Shown here: positions 26,465 to 36,338 of the stretch, one piece after another | Position numbering within the stretch: the stretch's first letter is position 1 | Layout: the number at the start of each line of letters is the position of its first letter | Source of the DNA: Gammaproteobacteria bacterium | GTDB lineage: Bacteria; Pseudomonadota; Gammaproteobacteria; Enterobacterales; Psychrobiaceae | Direction of reading: 5' to 3' | DNA: 64,000 nucleotides | NCBI GenBank assembly: GCA_013214945.1 | Contig: JABSRT010000012.1 | Span: 1 to 64,000, forward strand | Program-made: the position numbers and the translations under genes | The notes under the pieces: model-generated | What the model saw: only the letters and a program-made list of their open reading frames with translations | Databases searched by the model: none | What the model was told of the DNA's origin: nothing

Positions 26465-27931
26465 ATGAGTACGTCTAAGTTTAGGCTTTTTTCGCTGACG
26501 GCTAATATGAAGATTCTTCATTACAGTTGGGTCGCCTTTTTTATTAGCTTTTTGGTGTGGTTTAACCATGCACCTTTGTTGGGATTGATCGCGCAATCTT
26601 TAGGGTTAAGCTCCGAGCAAATTAAAACCTTGTTAATTCTTAATGTCGCACTGACTATTCCCGCTCGAATTATCATTGGCATGGTAACCGACCAGTACGG
26701 GCCGCGAAAGACATATAGCTTGTTACTGTTATTGTGTTCTATTCCTTGTGCAATGTTTGCATTGGCTGATACTTTTGAGCAATTGGCGCTCGCACGATTT
26801 TTACTCGGGTTTATCGGCGCTGGGTTTGTGATTGGTATTCGACTAGTGAGTGAGTGGTTTCCGGCTAATCAATTGGGCACCGCGGAAGGTATTTATGGCG
26901 GCTGGGGTAACTTTGGTTCAGCAGCCGCAGCGATGATCTTACCGGTATTGGCACTGGCTTTTGGTGGCGATGACGGTTGGCGCTGGGCGGTTGGTGTTAC
27001 GGCCGTTATTTGTTTTGTCTATTCCTTTATCTTTTATTATGGGGTTCGTGATACGCCAGCTGGCGCAACTTACTTTAAGCCAAAAAGCTCTAAAGCGATG
27101 GAAGTGACCAGTGTTGGCGATTTCTACCTATTGATTTTAATGAAGATACCATTATTTGGCGCGTTGTTTTTACTCAATTGGAAGTTATCACCGTCGGGTG
27201 TTAGTTTAATTGACGAAACGAGCGCATTAATCATTTATATTGGTTTGGTTGCGCTGTTCTTTTACGAAGTTTATATCGCCTATCAGGTTAACAAAAGTGT
27301 GTTTACTACGCCGGTTGAACCTTTACACCAGTATTCATTTAAACAGGTAGCGGTGCTTAACGTTTTGTATTTTGCCACTTTTGGCAGTGAGTTGGCGGTG
27401 ATATCGATGTTACCGTTGTTTTTTGCCGAAACCTTTGGTTTAGATTTGGTTCTGGCTGGATTACTGGCATCGACCTACGCCTTTATGAACTTATTATCGC
27501 GGCCATTAGGCGGTTGGATCAGTGATAAATATGGTCGTAAAAAAACTTTAATGATCTTAACCACTGGCCTAAGTTTAGGTTATGCAGTGATGGCGACTAT
27601 TACCGGTGAATGGCCATTGGTCTTGGCGGTTATTGCTGCGATGAGTTGTTCGTTCTTTGTGCAAGCAGGTGAGGGGGCAGTTTTTGCCGCGGTGCCATTA
27701 ATTAAGCGTCGTTTAACGGGCCAAATTGCAGGAATGACAGGGGCGTATGGTAATGTTGGCGCAGTTTGTTATTTAACCGTGTTGTCATTTGTCAGTTATT
27801 CGTTCTTTTTCTGGGTTATTGCGATTAGTGCCTTTGTTGGGCTAATGATGTTATTTTTCATGCAGGAACCCAAGGGCAATATGGCTGAGATTTTACCTGA
27901 TGGTACCGTGGAATTGATTAAGGTTGATTAA
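26465..27931 (+). CDS. nitrate/nitrite transporter, NarK/NasA family
   Basis: The 488-residue inner membrane protein belongs to the nitrate/nitrite porter family of the major facilitator superfamily. About twelve hydrophobic segments are visible. The two nitrate signatures are present in outline: [13 protein letters not shown] in the first half and [13 protein letters not shown] in the second. DQYGPRKTY and [10 protein letters not shown] are the typical loops between helices 2-3 and 8-9. An insert of about 60 residues near the middle adds extra hydrophobic segments, as in some marine homologues. It is translated right after nirD and presumably imports nitrate for NasA. Confidence 0.93.
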   Translation: MSTSKFRLFSLTANMKILHYSWVAFFISFLVWFNHAPLLGLIAQSLGLSSEQIKTLLILNVALTIPARIIIGMVTDQYGPRKTYSLLLLLCSIPCAMFALADTFEQLALARFLLGFIGAGFVIGIRLVSEWFPANQLGTAEGIYGGWGNFGSAAAAMILPVLALAFGGDDGWRWAVGVTAVICFVYSFIFYYGVRDTPAGATYFKPKSSKAMEVTSVGDFYLLILMKIPLFGALFLLNWKLSPSGVSLIDETSALIIYIGLVALFFYEVYIAYQVNKSVFTTPVEPLHQYSFKQVAVLNVLYFATFGSELAVISMLPLFFAETFGLDLVLAGLLASTYAFMNLLSRPLGGWISDKYGRKKTLMILTTGLSLGYAVMATITGEWPLVLAVIAAMSCSFFVQAGEGAVFAAVPLIKRRLTGQIAGMTGAYGNVGAVCYLTVLSFVSYSFFFWVIAISAFVGLMMLFFMQEPKGNMAEILPDGTVELIKVD

Positions 27932-27967
27932 GCTTTTGTTGGTACCAATATATTAAGTCTGACTTTA

Positions 27968-27999
27968 TGACACGCCTTGCTGGCGTGTCATTTTCTTTT
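27968..27999 (+). terminator. terminator of the nirBD-transporter operon
   Basis: TGACACGCC pairs with GGCGTGTCA across TTGCT, then TTTTCTTTT follows. Readthrough would reach the kinase-phosphatase gene 73 bp later. Confidence 0.88.
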
Positions 28000-28071
28000 G
28001 CGAGCAATGATATATTGCAAGAAATTGCTTAAGAGATTCTATTACAAACTGTTAAGCGAAGTGCATCTAAC

Positions 28072-29781
28072 ATGGCAAATATTGATAAATCAAAAGATAG
28101 TTTAGTGATTAGTGCCGGTGGTTATTCCACTGCTGGGGCTAAAGATGAGAACCAAGACGCGTTTGCGCTTAAAATTAATCGTGGGCTAGAGTTAGAACTC
28201 AAAGGCCATGTTGCGGTGATTGCCGATGGTGTTTCTAGTGCTAATTATGCCGCTAAAGCCAGTCAAATGAGTGTGTGTCATTTCATTGAAGAATATTTGG
28301 CTACTCCTGATAGTTGGTCGGTAAGCAAAGCAGCTGCAAAGGTCATTTCTTCGCTAAATCATTGGTTATATTCACGACTTTTAATCAGTGATGAGACAGG
28401 TGAATCACAAGAGTGGTTTAGTACTTTTTCAGCGTTGATCCTCAAAGGTAATCGCGCCCAGCTATTTCATGTTGGCGATTGTCAAATCGCTAAAATTAAT
28501 AAAGATGGTTATCAGGTGTTAACCGCTGAACATTCCACCCCAGCTGGATTGCTTAATCGGGCGATTGGTGCCGGCACCCATGTTGAGGTTGATACCTCGT
28601 CAACGCTGTTAGAGGTTGGTGATGTATTGATGCTAAGTTGTGATGGCGTGCATCAATTTGTTAAGCCGCAACAAGTTAAGCAGTTACTGAGTGAACATCA
28701 AGATTTAGAACAAGCGAGCACCGCAATTACGGCGCTCGCAGCGCAGCAAGGCTCTTTAGATAACCTAACATGCCTGCTGATAAGGATTGAGCAATTGCCC
28801 GCTCAGGCTTTTGAACAATTAATTTTTGCCCGCAAGCAGCAAGTTATTCCACCACCATTACCTACGGGTGCCAAGCTCGATCATTTTGAAATAATTGATG
28901 TGCTTGAACAATCTACCCGTTCCCATGTATATTTGGCTAAAGACTTGACCGATCAACGATTGGTCGTCATTAAAGCGCCGTCGGTCAATTTTAGTGAAGA
29001 CGAGCAGTATTTAACTGATTTTGTCAAAGAAGGCTGGATCGGCCAAAAACTTGACCACCCGGCGGTGATGAAAATATATCTGACGCCGCCGAGCCAATTT
29101 ATTTATCATGCTTGTGAATATATTCAAGGCCAGACATTGGCAGCTTGGAGTTCTGACAACCCTAAACCTGCTTTGCTTAAAGTGCGTGATATTGTCGCGC
29201 AACTGGTAAAATCGTTGCGAGTATTACAACGTCACGATGTGGTGCATTGTGATATTAAAGCCGATAATTTTATGATTGATAGCGATGGTCGAATCAAATT
29301 GATTGATTTTGGAAGCTGCGAGATTGGGGCGCTTGAACTGGCCAGAGCATCGGCGTTGCCTAAAGGCACCTTAAACTTTACCGCGCCTGAGTTATTTTTG
29401 GGGGCGGTGCATAACCACCAGTCAGATTTATATTCGCTGGCGGTTTTAGTCTATCAGCTACTGACGGGACAATTACCTTATAAAGAACTTAGTCAGCCGC
29501 AACAAGCACCGGCACAATATAATTTATGGCGATATCGGCCGATAACCACGCACCGTAATGATTTACCGGATTGGTTAGATTTGGTGTTATCAAAGGCGTT
29601 AGCAGCCAATCCTAAAAATCGCTATGCTAACTATTCAGAGTTTATCGCGGGTCTTAATGGTTCGATAGGTAGGCAGGCTAAAGTCCGTAAATTACCCTTG
29701 ATCGAACGAGATCCGGTGCGCTTTTGGCAGGGGGTTAGTACCGTGTTACTACTGTTATTAGTTATTTCAGTGTTTAGCTAA
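28072..29781 (+). CDS. PP2C phosphatase / Ser-Thr kinase fusion with C-terminal membrane anchor
   Basis: Residues 1-about 245 are a PP2C protein phosphatase with metal-binding DENQD (25-29), ADGVSS (51-56), GDCQIAK, LSCDGVH (188-194) and DNLTCLLIR. Residues about 270-530 are a Hanks-type kinase: Lys301 in VVIKAP, catalytic loop HCDIKADN (392-399), DFG (412-414) and a PE motif in FTAPELFL. The Gly-rich loop is degenerate (VLEQSTRSHVY). The last 20 residues are one hydrophobic helix that would anchor the protein to the inner membrane. It therefore combines both directions of reversible phosphorylation in one chain. It directly follows the nitrate assimilation operon after a terminator. Such fusions occur beside nitrate genes in marine bacteria; the substrate is unknown. 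Confidence 0.9.
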   Translation: MANIDKSKDSLVISAGGYSTAGAKDENQDAFALKINRGLELELKGHVAVIADGVSSANYAAKASQMSVCHFIEEYLATPDSWSVSKAAAKVISSLNHWLYSRLLISDETGESQEWFSTFSALILKGNRAQLFHVGDCQIAKINKDGYQVLTAEHSTPAGLLNRAIGAGTHVEVDTSSTLLEVGDVLMLSCDGVHQFVKPQQVKQLLSEHQDLEQASTAITALAAQQGSLDNLTCLLIRIEQLPAQAFEQLIFARKQQVIPPPLPTGAKLDHFEIIDVLEQSTRSHVYLAKDLTDQRLVVIKAPSVNFSEDEQYLTDFVKEGWIGQKLDHPAVMKIYLTPPSQFIYHACEYIQGQTLAAWSSDNPKPALLKVRDIVAQLVKSLRVLQRHDVVHCDIKADNFMIDSDGRIKLIDFGSCEIGALELARASALPKGTLNFTAPELFLGAVHNHQSDLYSLAVLVYQLLTGQLPYKELSQPQQAPAQYNLWRYRPITTHRNDLPDWLDLVLSKALAANPKNRYANYSEFIAGLNGSIGRQAKVRKLPLIERDPVRFWQGVSTVLLLLLVISVFS

Positions 29782-29821
29782 CGAGAATAAGTTTAGCTAA
29801 GTAAAATAAGCTTAGAAAACC

Positions 29822-29861
29822 CAATAAGCCTAGCATACCGAGCTAGGCTTATTGTTTTTTT
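29822..29861. terminator. terminator between the kinase-phosphatase gene and a chemoreceptor gene
   Basis: CAATAAGCCTAGC pairs over 13 bp with GCTAGGCTTATTG and is followed by TTTTTTT on the plus strand. On the minus strand A-rich DNA precedes and a short T run follows, so it may serve both convergent genes. Confidence 0.9.
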
Positions 29862-29910
29862 AGCACTTGAGCTTTATAGGTAAAATAATAGTTAAGTTTA
29901 ATCGCTCAGC

Positions 29911-31569
29911 TTAGTACCTTATTGTAGACGTTGTGCTAAGCGTAAAGCGTTGCGCTATTTCCTGAAGATGATTAGACAGGCTAGCAAGCTCGGTACTCGC
30001 ACAATTAACCTGCATTGAACCTGCAGCACTTTGCTGTGAAATATTATTAATATTGATGATATTTTGATTAATCACTTTAGCGACTGACGATTGCTGTGCT
30101 GAAGCACTGGCAATTTGACTGGTCATTGAATCAATTTTTTCTACCGCTAGCGCGATGGCACGTAATGCTTCTTGCACACTTGACGACTGGGTTTCGACTT
30201 TTTGGGCGGCAAGTTTACTTTCTTTCATTGCCTGTGCTGCCGCTAGCGATCCAGCCTGAAGATTACTAATCACCTCAGATATCTCGTTGGTTGACTGATG
30301 AGTTCGCGATGACAGGTTACGTACTTCATCGGCCACGACCGCAAAACCTCGACCTTGTTCACCAGCGCGTGCCGCTTCAATTGCGGCATTAAGTGCCAGT
30401 AAGTTTGTTTGCTCAGCGATTGCTGATATTACTTCGACAATCGTTGATATTGAGCTGCTTTGTTGCTCAAGGTTTTGGGTTAATAGCTCAGCTTGTTGCA
30501 GTTTGTTACTTAAATCTAACACCGACTCTAGTGATTGTTCAACGATTAATTGGCCCTGTTTAGTTGCCTCGGATGCACCTTGTGAAGCTGTCGCGGCGAC
30601 ACTGATGTTATCTGCTACCTCGGTTACCGTTGCTGACATTTGGGTCATCGCACTTGCGACTAGACGCGTTTCATCTTTTTGGTGTTCCATGCCGATCAGT
30701 GTGTCGGCGGTGGTGGCCGATAACTCCACTGAAGTCGCTGAGACCTGCGATGATGCGACATTGAGCTCGGCGAGGATTTGTTCAAAGCTTTCTAACATTT
30801 GATCAAACGCATTGCTCATATCACTTAACTCATCTTCGGTATCTAAGTTAACTCTTAATGTGAGATCTCGGGTTTTAGACACGGCGATCATGCTTTCTTT
30901 AAGTTTTTCAACGGGCTTTATAATCGAGCGAGCACATTGGTAGGCAACAAAAATCGTTAATAAGATCACTGCGATAGTTGATTGTACTTTGGCCCAGATT
31001 TGCTCAACGAGCGCTGCTTCTAAGTCGTCTGTATAGACACCCGTGGCGATAACCCATTGCCACTCAGGCAAATACTTCGCGACAGATGTTTTAGTAACCG
31101 GTTGATTAGAGCCCGTACGCGGCCACATATAGTCGACGATGGCACTGCCATTTTGAACGGAGTTATCGACTAATAATTGAAATAACTTAACCCCATTACT
31201 ATCAGACAAGTTCTTTTGTACCGTGTTATTTAAGGCTGGGTTTAACGGGTGCATCAATACTTTGTAGTTGCTGTCGAGAATAAAAAAGTATTCGTTGTTG
31301 CCATATCTCATAGCGCTGATTAATGCTTTAGCATCCTGCTGCGCTTGAGGTGTGGTTTTTACACCTTGGTTTACCAACTGCCGTTGATTATCAATAATGG
31401 AATGGGCGGTATCGGTGATGTTAGCGAGCTCATCGTATTTACTTTGTTGTAAATCAGTCCACAGTTGATTGAGGGAAATAGCCTGAATTGCGATAATTGC
31501 CAATACTGCTACGGCGACAATAAAATTAAGTTTGGCCTTAATCTTTAATTTTTTCAAAATAGATTGCAT
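29911..31569 (-). CDS. methyl-accepting chemotaxis protein with a single Cache domain
   Basis: The 552-residue receptor has two membrane helices (about 10-30 and 190-210) around a periplasmic single Cache (sCache_2) domain with [21 protein letters not shown] linker follows, then a long signalling coiled coil with the hairpin tip containing [20 protein letters not shown]. It detects a small ligand, perhaps an organic acid, and signals to CheA. I chose the ATG at 31569, with GGAG five bases upstream; the frame runs to 31620. Its closest visible relative is the receptor at 34278-35930, which shares domain order and most residues. Confidence 0.93.
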   Translation of the reverse strand: MQSILKKLKIKAKLNFIVAVAVLAIIAIQAISLNQLWTDLQQSKYDELANITDTAHSIIDNQRQLVNQGVKTTPQAQQDAKALISAMRYGNNEYFFILDSNYKVLMHPLNPALNNTVQKNLSDSNGVKLFQLLVDNSVQNGSAIVDYMWPRTGSNQPVTKTSVAKYLPEWQWVIATGVYTDDLEAALVEQIWAKVQSTIAVILLTIFVAYQCARSIIKPVEKLKESMIAVSKTRDLTLRVNLDTEDELSDMSNAFDQMLESFEQILAELNVASSQVSATSVELSATTADTLIGMEHQKDETRLVASAMTQMSATVTEVADNISVAATASQGASEATKQGQLIVEQSLESVLDLSNKLQQAELLTQNLEQQSSSISTIVEVISAIAEQTNLLALNAAIEAARAGEQGRGFAVVADEVRNLSSRTHQSTNEISEVISNLQAGSLAAAQAMKESKLAAQKVETQSSSVQEALRAIALAVEKIDSMTSQIASASAQQSSVAKVINQNIININNISQQSAAGSMQVNCASTELASLSNHLQEIAQRFTLSTTSTIRY

Positions 31570-31759
31570 TGGTGCTCCGTCGATACTCAAATTGAGCTTT
31601 ATTTTCGAGCGTCCAATCATATTGAATAAATAACAAAGTATCTACATTCACGAGCTATTCTCATTAAAACTCAACGGATTACTGTTCGTTTGCTTACTTT
31701 GGAAGCATATTTTAACACTTTAGGGCCAAGTTTTAACATTTTGATGACACTTGAACTGA

Positions 31760-31781
31760 TGAAACGCCGGTTGACGTTTCA
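31760..31781 (-). terminator. possible hairpin after ahpF
   Basis: TGAAACG and CGTTTCA form a 7-bp stem with an 8-base loop 15 bp beyond the ahpF stop. No T run follows, so termination is uncertain. Confidence 0.35.
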
Positions 31782-31795
31782 TTGGTTTGTATTAA

Positions 31796-33361
31796 TTATC
31801 GGCGAATAAGGTAATCAAATGCTCCGAGTGCGGCATTGGCGCCACTGCCCATCGCAATAATAATTTGTTTGTATGGGCTGTCAGTGACATCACCCGCGGC
31901 AAATATACCGTCAATTGAAGTTTCCCCACGTGGTCCGGTAATTATTTCTCCACGATTGCTTAGCTCAATATCACCTTGTAAAAATTCACTGTTAGGTATT
32001 AAACCAATTTGCACAAATATTCCTGCTAGGTTTAACGGGTGACTGTTACCGCTGAGGCGGTCAGTATATGTTAGCCCTGTAACGCGTTTACCGTCTCCAA
32101 CCACTTCACTGGTCTGGGCGTTGGTAATAATAGTGATATTTTTAAGCGAATTGGCTTTTTTAACTAAAACATCATCGGCCCGCAGGCTCGGGGCAAACTC
32201 GAGCACCGTTACATGTTCGACGATACCGGCTAAATCAATAGCTGCCTCAATGCCTGAGTTACCACCGCCAATGACAGCAACCGGTTTTCCTTTAAACAAT
32301 GGGCCATCACAGTGGGGACAATACGCCACACCTTTACCACGATATTGCTGCTCGCCTGGCACATTCATTTCACGCCAGCGGGCACCAGTGGCTAATACGA
32401 CCGCCTTACTGCTTAAGGTAGCGCCATTTTCAAGTTCAATCTCGATTAAGCCGGTTTCACTATTTTTCGATACGCGTTTCGCTTGGTTGTTATTCATAAT
32501 ATCAACCTCGTAGTCACTAACATGCGCTTCAAGACTGGCGACCAATTTGGGACCTGTAGTTTGCGATACTGAGATGAAATTTTCGATCGCCATGGTATCA
32601 CTGACTTGACCACCGAAGCGATCGGCGACGATGCCCGTATTTATTCCTTTTCGCGCAGCATAAATGGCAGCAGCCGCACCGGCAGGGCCACCACCCACTA
32701 CGAGAAAATCAAAGGCTGGTTTGTCAGCTAATTGTTGCTGTTGTCGTAAATTTGCACCAGTGTCGACCTTGTTTAATATTTCGGTTAATGAAATACGGCC
32801 CTGACTAAAAGGTTGGCCATTTAAGTAAACACTGGGTACGGCCATGATGTCACGATCGAATACTTCGGTTTGGAATAACGAACCGTCGATCATCACATGT
32901 TTAATTTTCGGATTTATCGCAGCCATCATATTAAGGGCTTGCACGACATCCGGACAGTTTTGGCAGCTTAAAGAAATATAACTCTCAAACTGATACTCAC
33001 CTTTAAGTTGGCGAACTTGTTCTATTACTTCGGTTGATAATTTCAGTGGATGTGAACCGCTGTGTAATAAGGCCATCACTAACGAGGTAAATTCATGGCC
33101 CATTGGCAACCCGGCAAAACGAATTTCACTGCCGCTAGCCACCGAGCGCACTAACATCGAGGGCACTCGCTCGTTAATAGCGGGTTGCTCAACTAAGGAG
33201 ATTAATGATGATAGTTTCGCAATCTCATTAACCAGGGCCTTGAGTTCATTTGATTTAGGACTATCGTCGGTAAAAGCACTGAGCTCGACCGGCGTTTTAA
33301 GGTTTTGTAAGTAACTTTTTAATTGATTGGTTAAGGTGGCGTCTAACATAACTTTTTGCAT
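31796..33361 (-). CDS. ahpF: alkyl hydroperoxide reductase flavoprotein
   Basis: The 521-residue protein transfers electrons from NADH to AhpC. The N-terminal double-thioredoxin-like domain has the redox pair Cys133/Cys136 (SCQNC). The flavoprotein part has [13 protein letters not shown] for FAD, the second redox pair Cys348/Cys351 (YCPHC) and the NADH site [11 protein letters not shown]. Length and order equal E. coli AhpF. The ATG at 33361 has GGAG six bases upstream; the frame also opens four codons earlier at a TTG. It follows ahpC, with an intercistronic hairpin. Confidence 0.95.
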   Translation of the reverse strand: MQKVMLDATLTNQLKSYLQNLKTPVELSAFTDDSPKSNELKALVNEIAKLSSLISLVEQPAINERVPSMLVRSVASGSEIRFAGLPMGHEFTSLVMALLHSGSHPLKLSTEVIEQVRQLKGEYQFESYISLSCQNCPDVVQALNMMAAINPKIKHVMIDGSLFQTEVFDRDIMAVPSVYLNGQPFSQGRISLTEILNKVDTGANLRQQQQLADKPAFDFLVVGGGPAGAAAAIYAARKGINTGIVADRFGGQVSDTMAIENFISVSQTTGPKLVASLEAHVSDYEVDIMNNNQAKRVSKNSETGLIEIELENGATLSSKAVVLATGARWREMNVPGEQQYRGKGVAYCPHCDGPLFKGKPVAVIGGGNSGIEAAIDLAGIVEHVTVLEFAPSLRADDVLVKKANSLKNITIITNAQTSEVVGDGKRVTGLTYTDRLSGNSHPLNLAGIFVQIGLIPNSEFLQGDIELSNRGEIITGPRGETSIDGIFAAGDVTDSPYKQIIIAMGSGANAALGAFDYLIRR

Positions 33362-33386
33362 CGTAATCTCCAAAATTGTGCGGCTA

Positions 33387-33429
33387 CTGCTTGTAACAAA
33401 ACTGTGTGATAAGCGGTTGTTACAAGCAG
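33387..33429 (-). other. intercistronic stem-loop between ahpC and ahpF
   Basis: CTGCTTGTAACA pairs perfectly with TGTTACAAGCAG across 19 bases, with no T run. It could reduce ahpF transcription or protect ahpC mRNA, giving more AhpC than AhpF. Confidence 0.65.
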
Positions 33430-33456
33430 GCTTGCTAGTGTATATTTTTTGCTAAA

Positions 33457-34026
33457 TTAGATTTTTCCAACTAAATCTAGAGACGGCGCTAATGTTTCGG
33501 CACCTGGCTGCCATGCTGCCGGACAAACTTCACCGTCGTGCTCTGCAACATATTGCGCGGCTTTAACTTTACGCAATAACTCTGCCGCACTGCGGCCTAT
33601 GCCTAAGTCATGTATTTCAGCAATTTTAATTTCGCCCGCAGGGTTAATGACAAAAGTACCGCGCAAGGCCAAACCTTCTTCCTCGATCATCACGCCGAAA
33701 CTGCGGGTGATTGCGCCAGTAGGGTCACCAATCATTGGATACTTAATTTTATTGATGGTGTCAGAAGTATCGTGCCAAGCTTTATGGGTAAAGTGAGTGT
33801 CGGTTGATACCGAATAAACCTCTACGCCCATGCTTTGCAGCTCTTGGTAATGGTCGGCCATATCGCCGAGTTCAGTTGGGCAAACAAAGGTAAAATCAGC
33901 TGGGTAGAAAAAGACAATTGACCATTTGTCCGCTAAGTTCTGTTCGCTTAGCTCAACAAATTCACCATTGTGAAATGCGGTAGCGTTAAAAGGTTGTAAT
34001 TTAGTATTGATAATTGATTGGTTCAT
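33457..34026 (-). CDS. ahpC: alkyl hydroperoxide reductase peroxiredoxin
   Basis: The 189-residue protein is a typical 2-Cys peroxiredoxin. The peroxidatic Cys49 lies in FTFVCPTELGD and the resolving Cys168 in GEVCPAAW. It reduces hydrogen peroxide and organic peroxides and is re-reduced by AhpF, encoded next. GGGAG lies upstream of the ATG. An OxyR-like palindrome lies about 95 bp upstream. Length and sequence follow the E. coli enzyme closely. Confidence 0.97.
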   Translation of the reverse strand: MNQSIINTKLQPFNATAFHNGEFVELSEQNLADKWSIVFFYPADFTFVCPTELGDMADHYQELQSMGVEVYSVSTDTHFTHKAWHDTSDTINKIKYPMIGDPTGAITRSFGVMIEEEGLALRGTFVINPAGEIKIAEIHDLGIGRSAAELLRKVKAAQYVAEHDGEVCPAAWQPGAETLAPSLDLVGKI

Positions 34027-34120
34027 GTTGAACTCCCGTAATTAAAAGTGGTTTGCTTTAAGACGGGATAATCATAAGCCTTAACTGTTGATTTGTTAAA
34101 TCGATAGTTATTATTGATTT

Positions 34121-34137
34121 AATAGGTTTTGCCTATT
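34121..34137 (-). promoter_or_regulatory. OxyR-like binding site upstream of ahpC
   Basis: AATAGG-TTTTG-CCTATT is a 17-bp palindrome close to the OxyR dimer pattern GATAGGTTnAACCTATC and contains ATAG-N7-CTAT. It lies at a suitable distance (about 95 bp) from the ahpC start. A second, weaker half (ATAG) begins at 34104. Confidence 0.65.
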
Positions 34138-34277
34138 TATGTGTGCGTGTTGAGAGGTTTGTCTATTGATTTTTATTTGTAACAGTAGGGTAAATATTAA
34201 TAAGTGAGTCAGAACAGTAGTGCAGCCATGGCAAGTCGGTTTTTATACTTGCGGTGGCTGAACCGAACTTTTGTCTA

Positions 34278-35930
34278 TTAAGTAACGAGTCTCTGGTTAA
34301 CTTTAAATCGATTAGCGAGTTGCTGTAAATTATTTGCCAGGCTAGCCAATTCGCTACTCGCGGCATCAATTTGACTTGAGCCTGAGGCGCTTTGCGCAGT
34401 GATTTCATTAATGTTAACAATATTTTTATTGATAACTTCCGCTACACTTGATTGTTGCGCTGATGCATCGGCTATTTGAGATGTCATTATATCTATCTTA
34501 GCTACTGCGTTGGCAATAGTGTCTAATGCATCTCGCACGCTTGAAGATTGCTGTTCAACTTTTTCTGCCGCTAGCTTACTTTCTTTCATCGCTTTAACTG
34601 CCGCTTGCGATCCCGCTTGTAAGTTAGTAATAACTTCGCTTATTTGATTGGTTGATTGGTGAGTGCGCGAAGACAGGTTGCGAACTTCATCAGCGACTAC
34701 CGCAAAACCTCGGCCTTGTTCACCGGCTCGTGCCGCTTCAATGGCAGCATTTAATGCCAGTAAATTAGTTTGCTCGGCAATACCAGTGATAACTTCTAAA
34801 ATTGTTGTAATATCGTTACTTTGCTGCTCGAGGTTAATAATTAAAGTTTCAGACTGTTGCAGTTTATTCGTTAAATCGACCACAGAATTAAGCGATTGCT
34901 CGACAACTAATTTACCTTGTCTGGTCGCTTCTGACGCCCCATAAGAAGCATTGGATGCTTCGCCGATATTAGTTGCTACTTCGGTGACAGTCGCTGACAT
35001 CTGGGTCATAGCACTAGCCACAAGATGGGTCTCGGCTTTTTGATGCTCCATACCGACTAAGGTTTGTGATGTGGTGGCAGCAAGCTCAACCGAAGTCGAG
35101 GAAACTTGCGATGATGCGACGCTAAGTTCAGATAATATTTGTTCAAAGCTATCGAGCATTTGATCAAAAGCATCACTCATGTCTTTGAGTTCATCTTTAG
35201 TTTCTAAGTTGATTCTTAAGGTCAAATCTCGAGTCTCGGTGACAGTTTTCATGCTCGATTTTAGACGTTCGACCGGGTTAATAATTGATTTTGCACAGTG
35301 ATAAGCAACAAACAGCATGACTAATATAACGAGGACTGTAGCTTCTACTTTTTCCAAGATCTCTTGCTCTAATGCTATCTTAAGATCATCACTATAAACA
35401 CCAGTACCAACAATCCATTGCCACTGGGGCTGATAGATAGCGACTGATGTTTTATCGACCGGCTTGTCTGAGCCAGCTCTAGGCCAGACGTAATCAACTA
35501 AAGCGAGATCATTGTTGATCGCACCGTCGACCATTAACTCAAATAGCCTAACCCCATTACTATCGACAAACTCTCTCTTCATGGTGTTATTTAGGGCCGG
35601 TTTTATGGGGTGCATTAAAACGGTATAGGTATGATCAAGGATAAAGAAGTATTCGTTGTTACCGTATCGCATGGCGCTAATTAGTGCTTTGGCATCTGTT
35701 TGTGCTTGTAAGGTTGTTTTATGGCCGCTTAGCGCCTTTTTACGTTCATTTTCAATAACAGATACCGCAGTTTGGGTAATATTAGCCAGCTCGGCATATT
35801 TGTTATCTTTCAGATCCTGCCACAGTTGATTAGTGGAAATTATTTGGATTATCACAATCGCTAATATCGCGACCGCCACAATGAAATAGAGTTTTGCTCT
35901 AATTTTTAACTTATTGAAAAATGACTGCAT
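34278..35930 (-). CDS. methyl-accepting chemotaxis protein, paralogue of 29911-31569
   Basis: The 550-residue receptor has the same layout as the receptor on the other side of ahpCF: a first membrane helix after [13 protein letters not shown], a single Cache domain with [16 protein letters not shown], a second helix, HAMP, and a signalling domain with [20 protein letters not shown]. The signalling halves are nearly identical while the Cache domains differ more (for example [12 protein letters not shown] here), which suggests a duplication followed by ligand-site divergence. No tethering pentapeptide for CheR is visible at the C-terminus. Confidence 0.93.
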   Translation of the reverse strand: MQSFFNKLKIRAKLYFIVAVAILAIVIIQIISTNQLWQDLKDNKYAELANITQTAVSVIENERKKALSGHKTTLQAQTDAKALISAMRYGNNEYFFILDHTYTVLMHPIKPALNNTMKREFVDSNGVRLFELMVDGAINNDLALVDYVWPRAGSDKPVDKTSVAIYQPQWQWIVGTGVYSDDLKIALEQEILEKVEATVLVILVMLFVAYHCAKSIINPVERLKSSMKTVTETRDLTLRINLETKDELKDMSDAFDQMLDSFEQILSELSVASSQVSSTSVELAATTSQTLVGMEHQKAETHLVASAMTQMSATVTEVATNIGEASNASYGASEATRQGKLVVEQSLNSVVDLTNKLQQSETLIINLEQQSNDITTILEVITGIAEQTNLLALNAAIEAARAGEQGRGFAVVADEVRNLSSRTHQSTNQISEVITNLQAGSQAAVKAMKESKLAAEKVEQQSSSVRDALDTIANAVAKIDIMTSQIADASAQQSSVAEVINKNIVNINEITAQSASGSSQIDAASSELASLANNLQQLANRFKVNQRLVT

Positions 35931-36338
35931 TCGTCTTCCTTAACTTTGCAATTAATGTCCGAATAAATCATATACACAAATAAAAGTGAGGTAAAGTAGA
36001 ATTAATACTCAATAAAAGTTGATCTTGAATATTAAGAGGGCAAATTTTTATAACAATGGAGTTATTTTGATATTAGTGGCACTGCGGCAAGTGATAAGTC
36101 TAGGGGGGCATGTTAGGTTAGAACAGACCGATGATGCCTAAAAAAACAATCTGATTAGACCTGTTTGGCTCGGTGTTTGCTCGTCGGTGTGAGCTGATTT
36201 TATAGCAATATTGTTAAATGTAAGTTTATGCAGGGGAAGTATTAAAAGAACAATAGATTGTGAAAGTGCAGTCATATCTCTGTTCATTGGGCTCTATATT
36301 ACAATAAGCAGCCCAATGGCAGAGATAATGATAAAAAA
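35931..36338. other. intergenic region, no feature recognised
   Basis: Between the chemoreceptor start and the helicase stop. It must contain the chemoreceptor promoter; no clear sigma-28 site, operator or terminator was found. One plus-strand frame (36211-36477) overlaps the helicase end and has no protein-like character. Confidence 0.35.
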
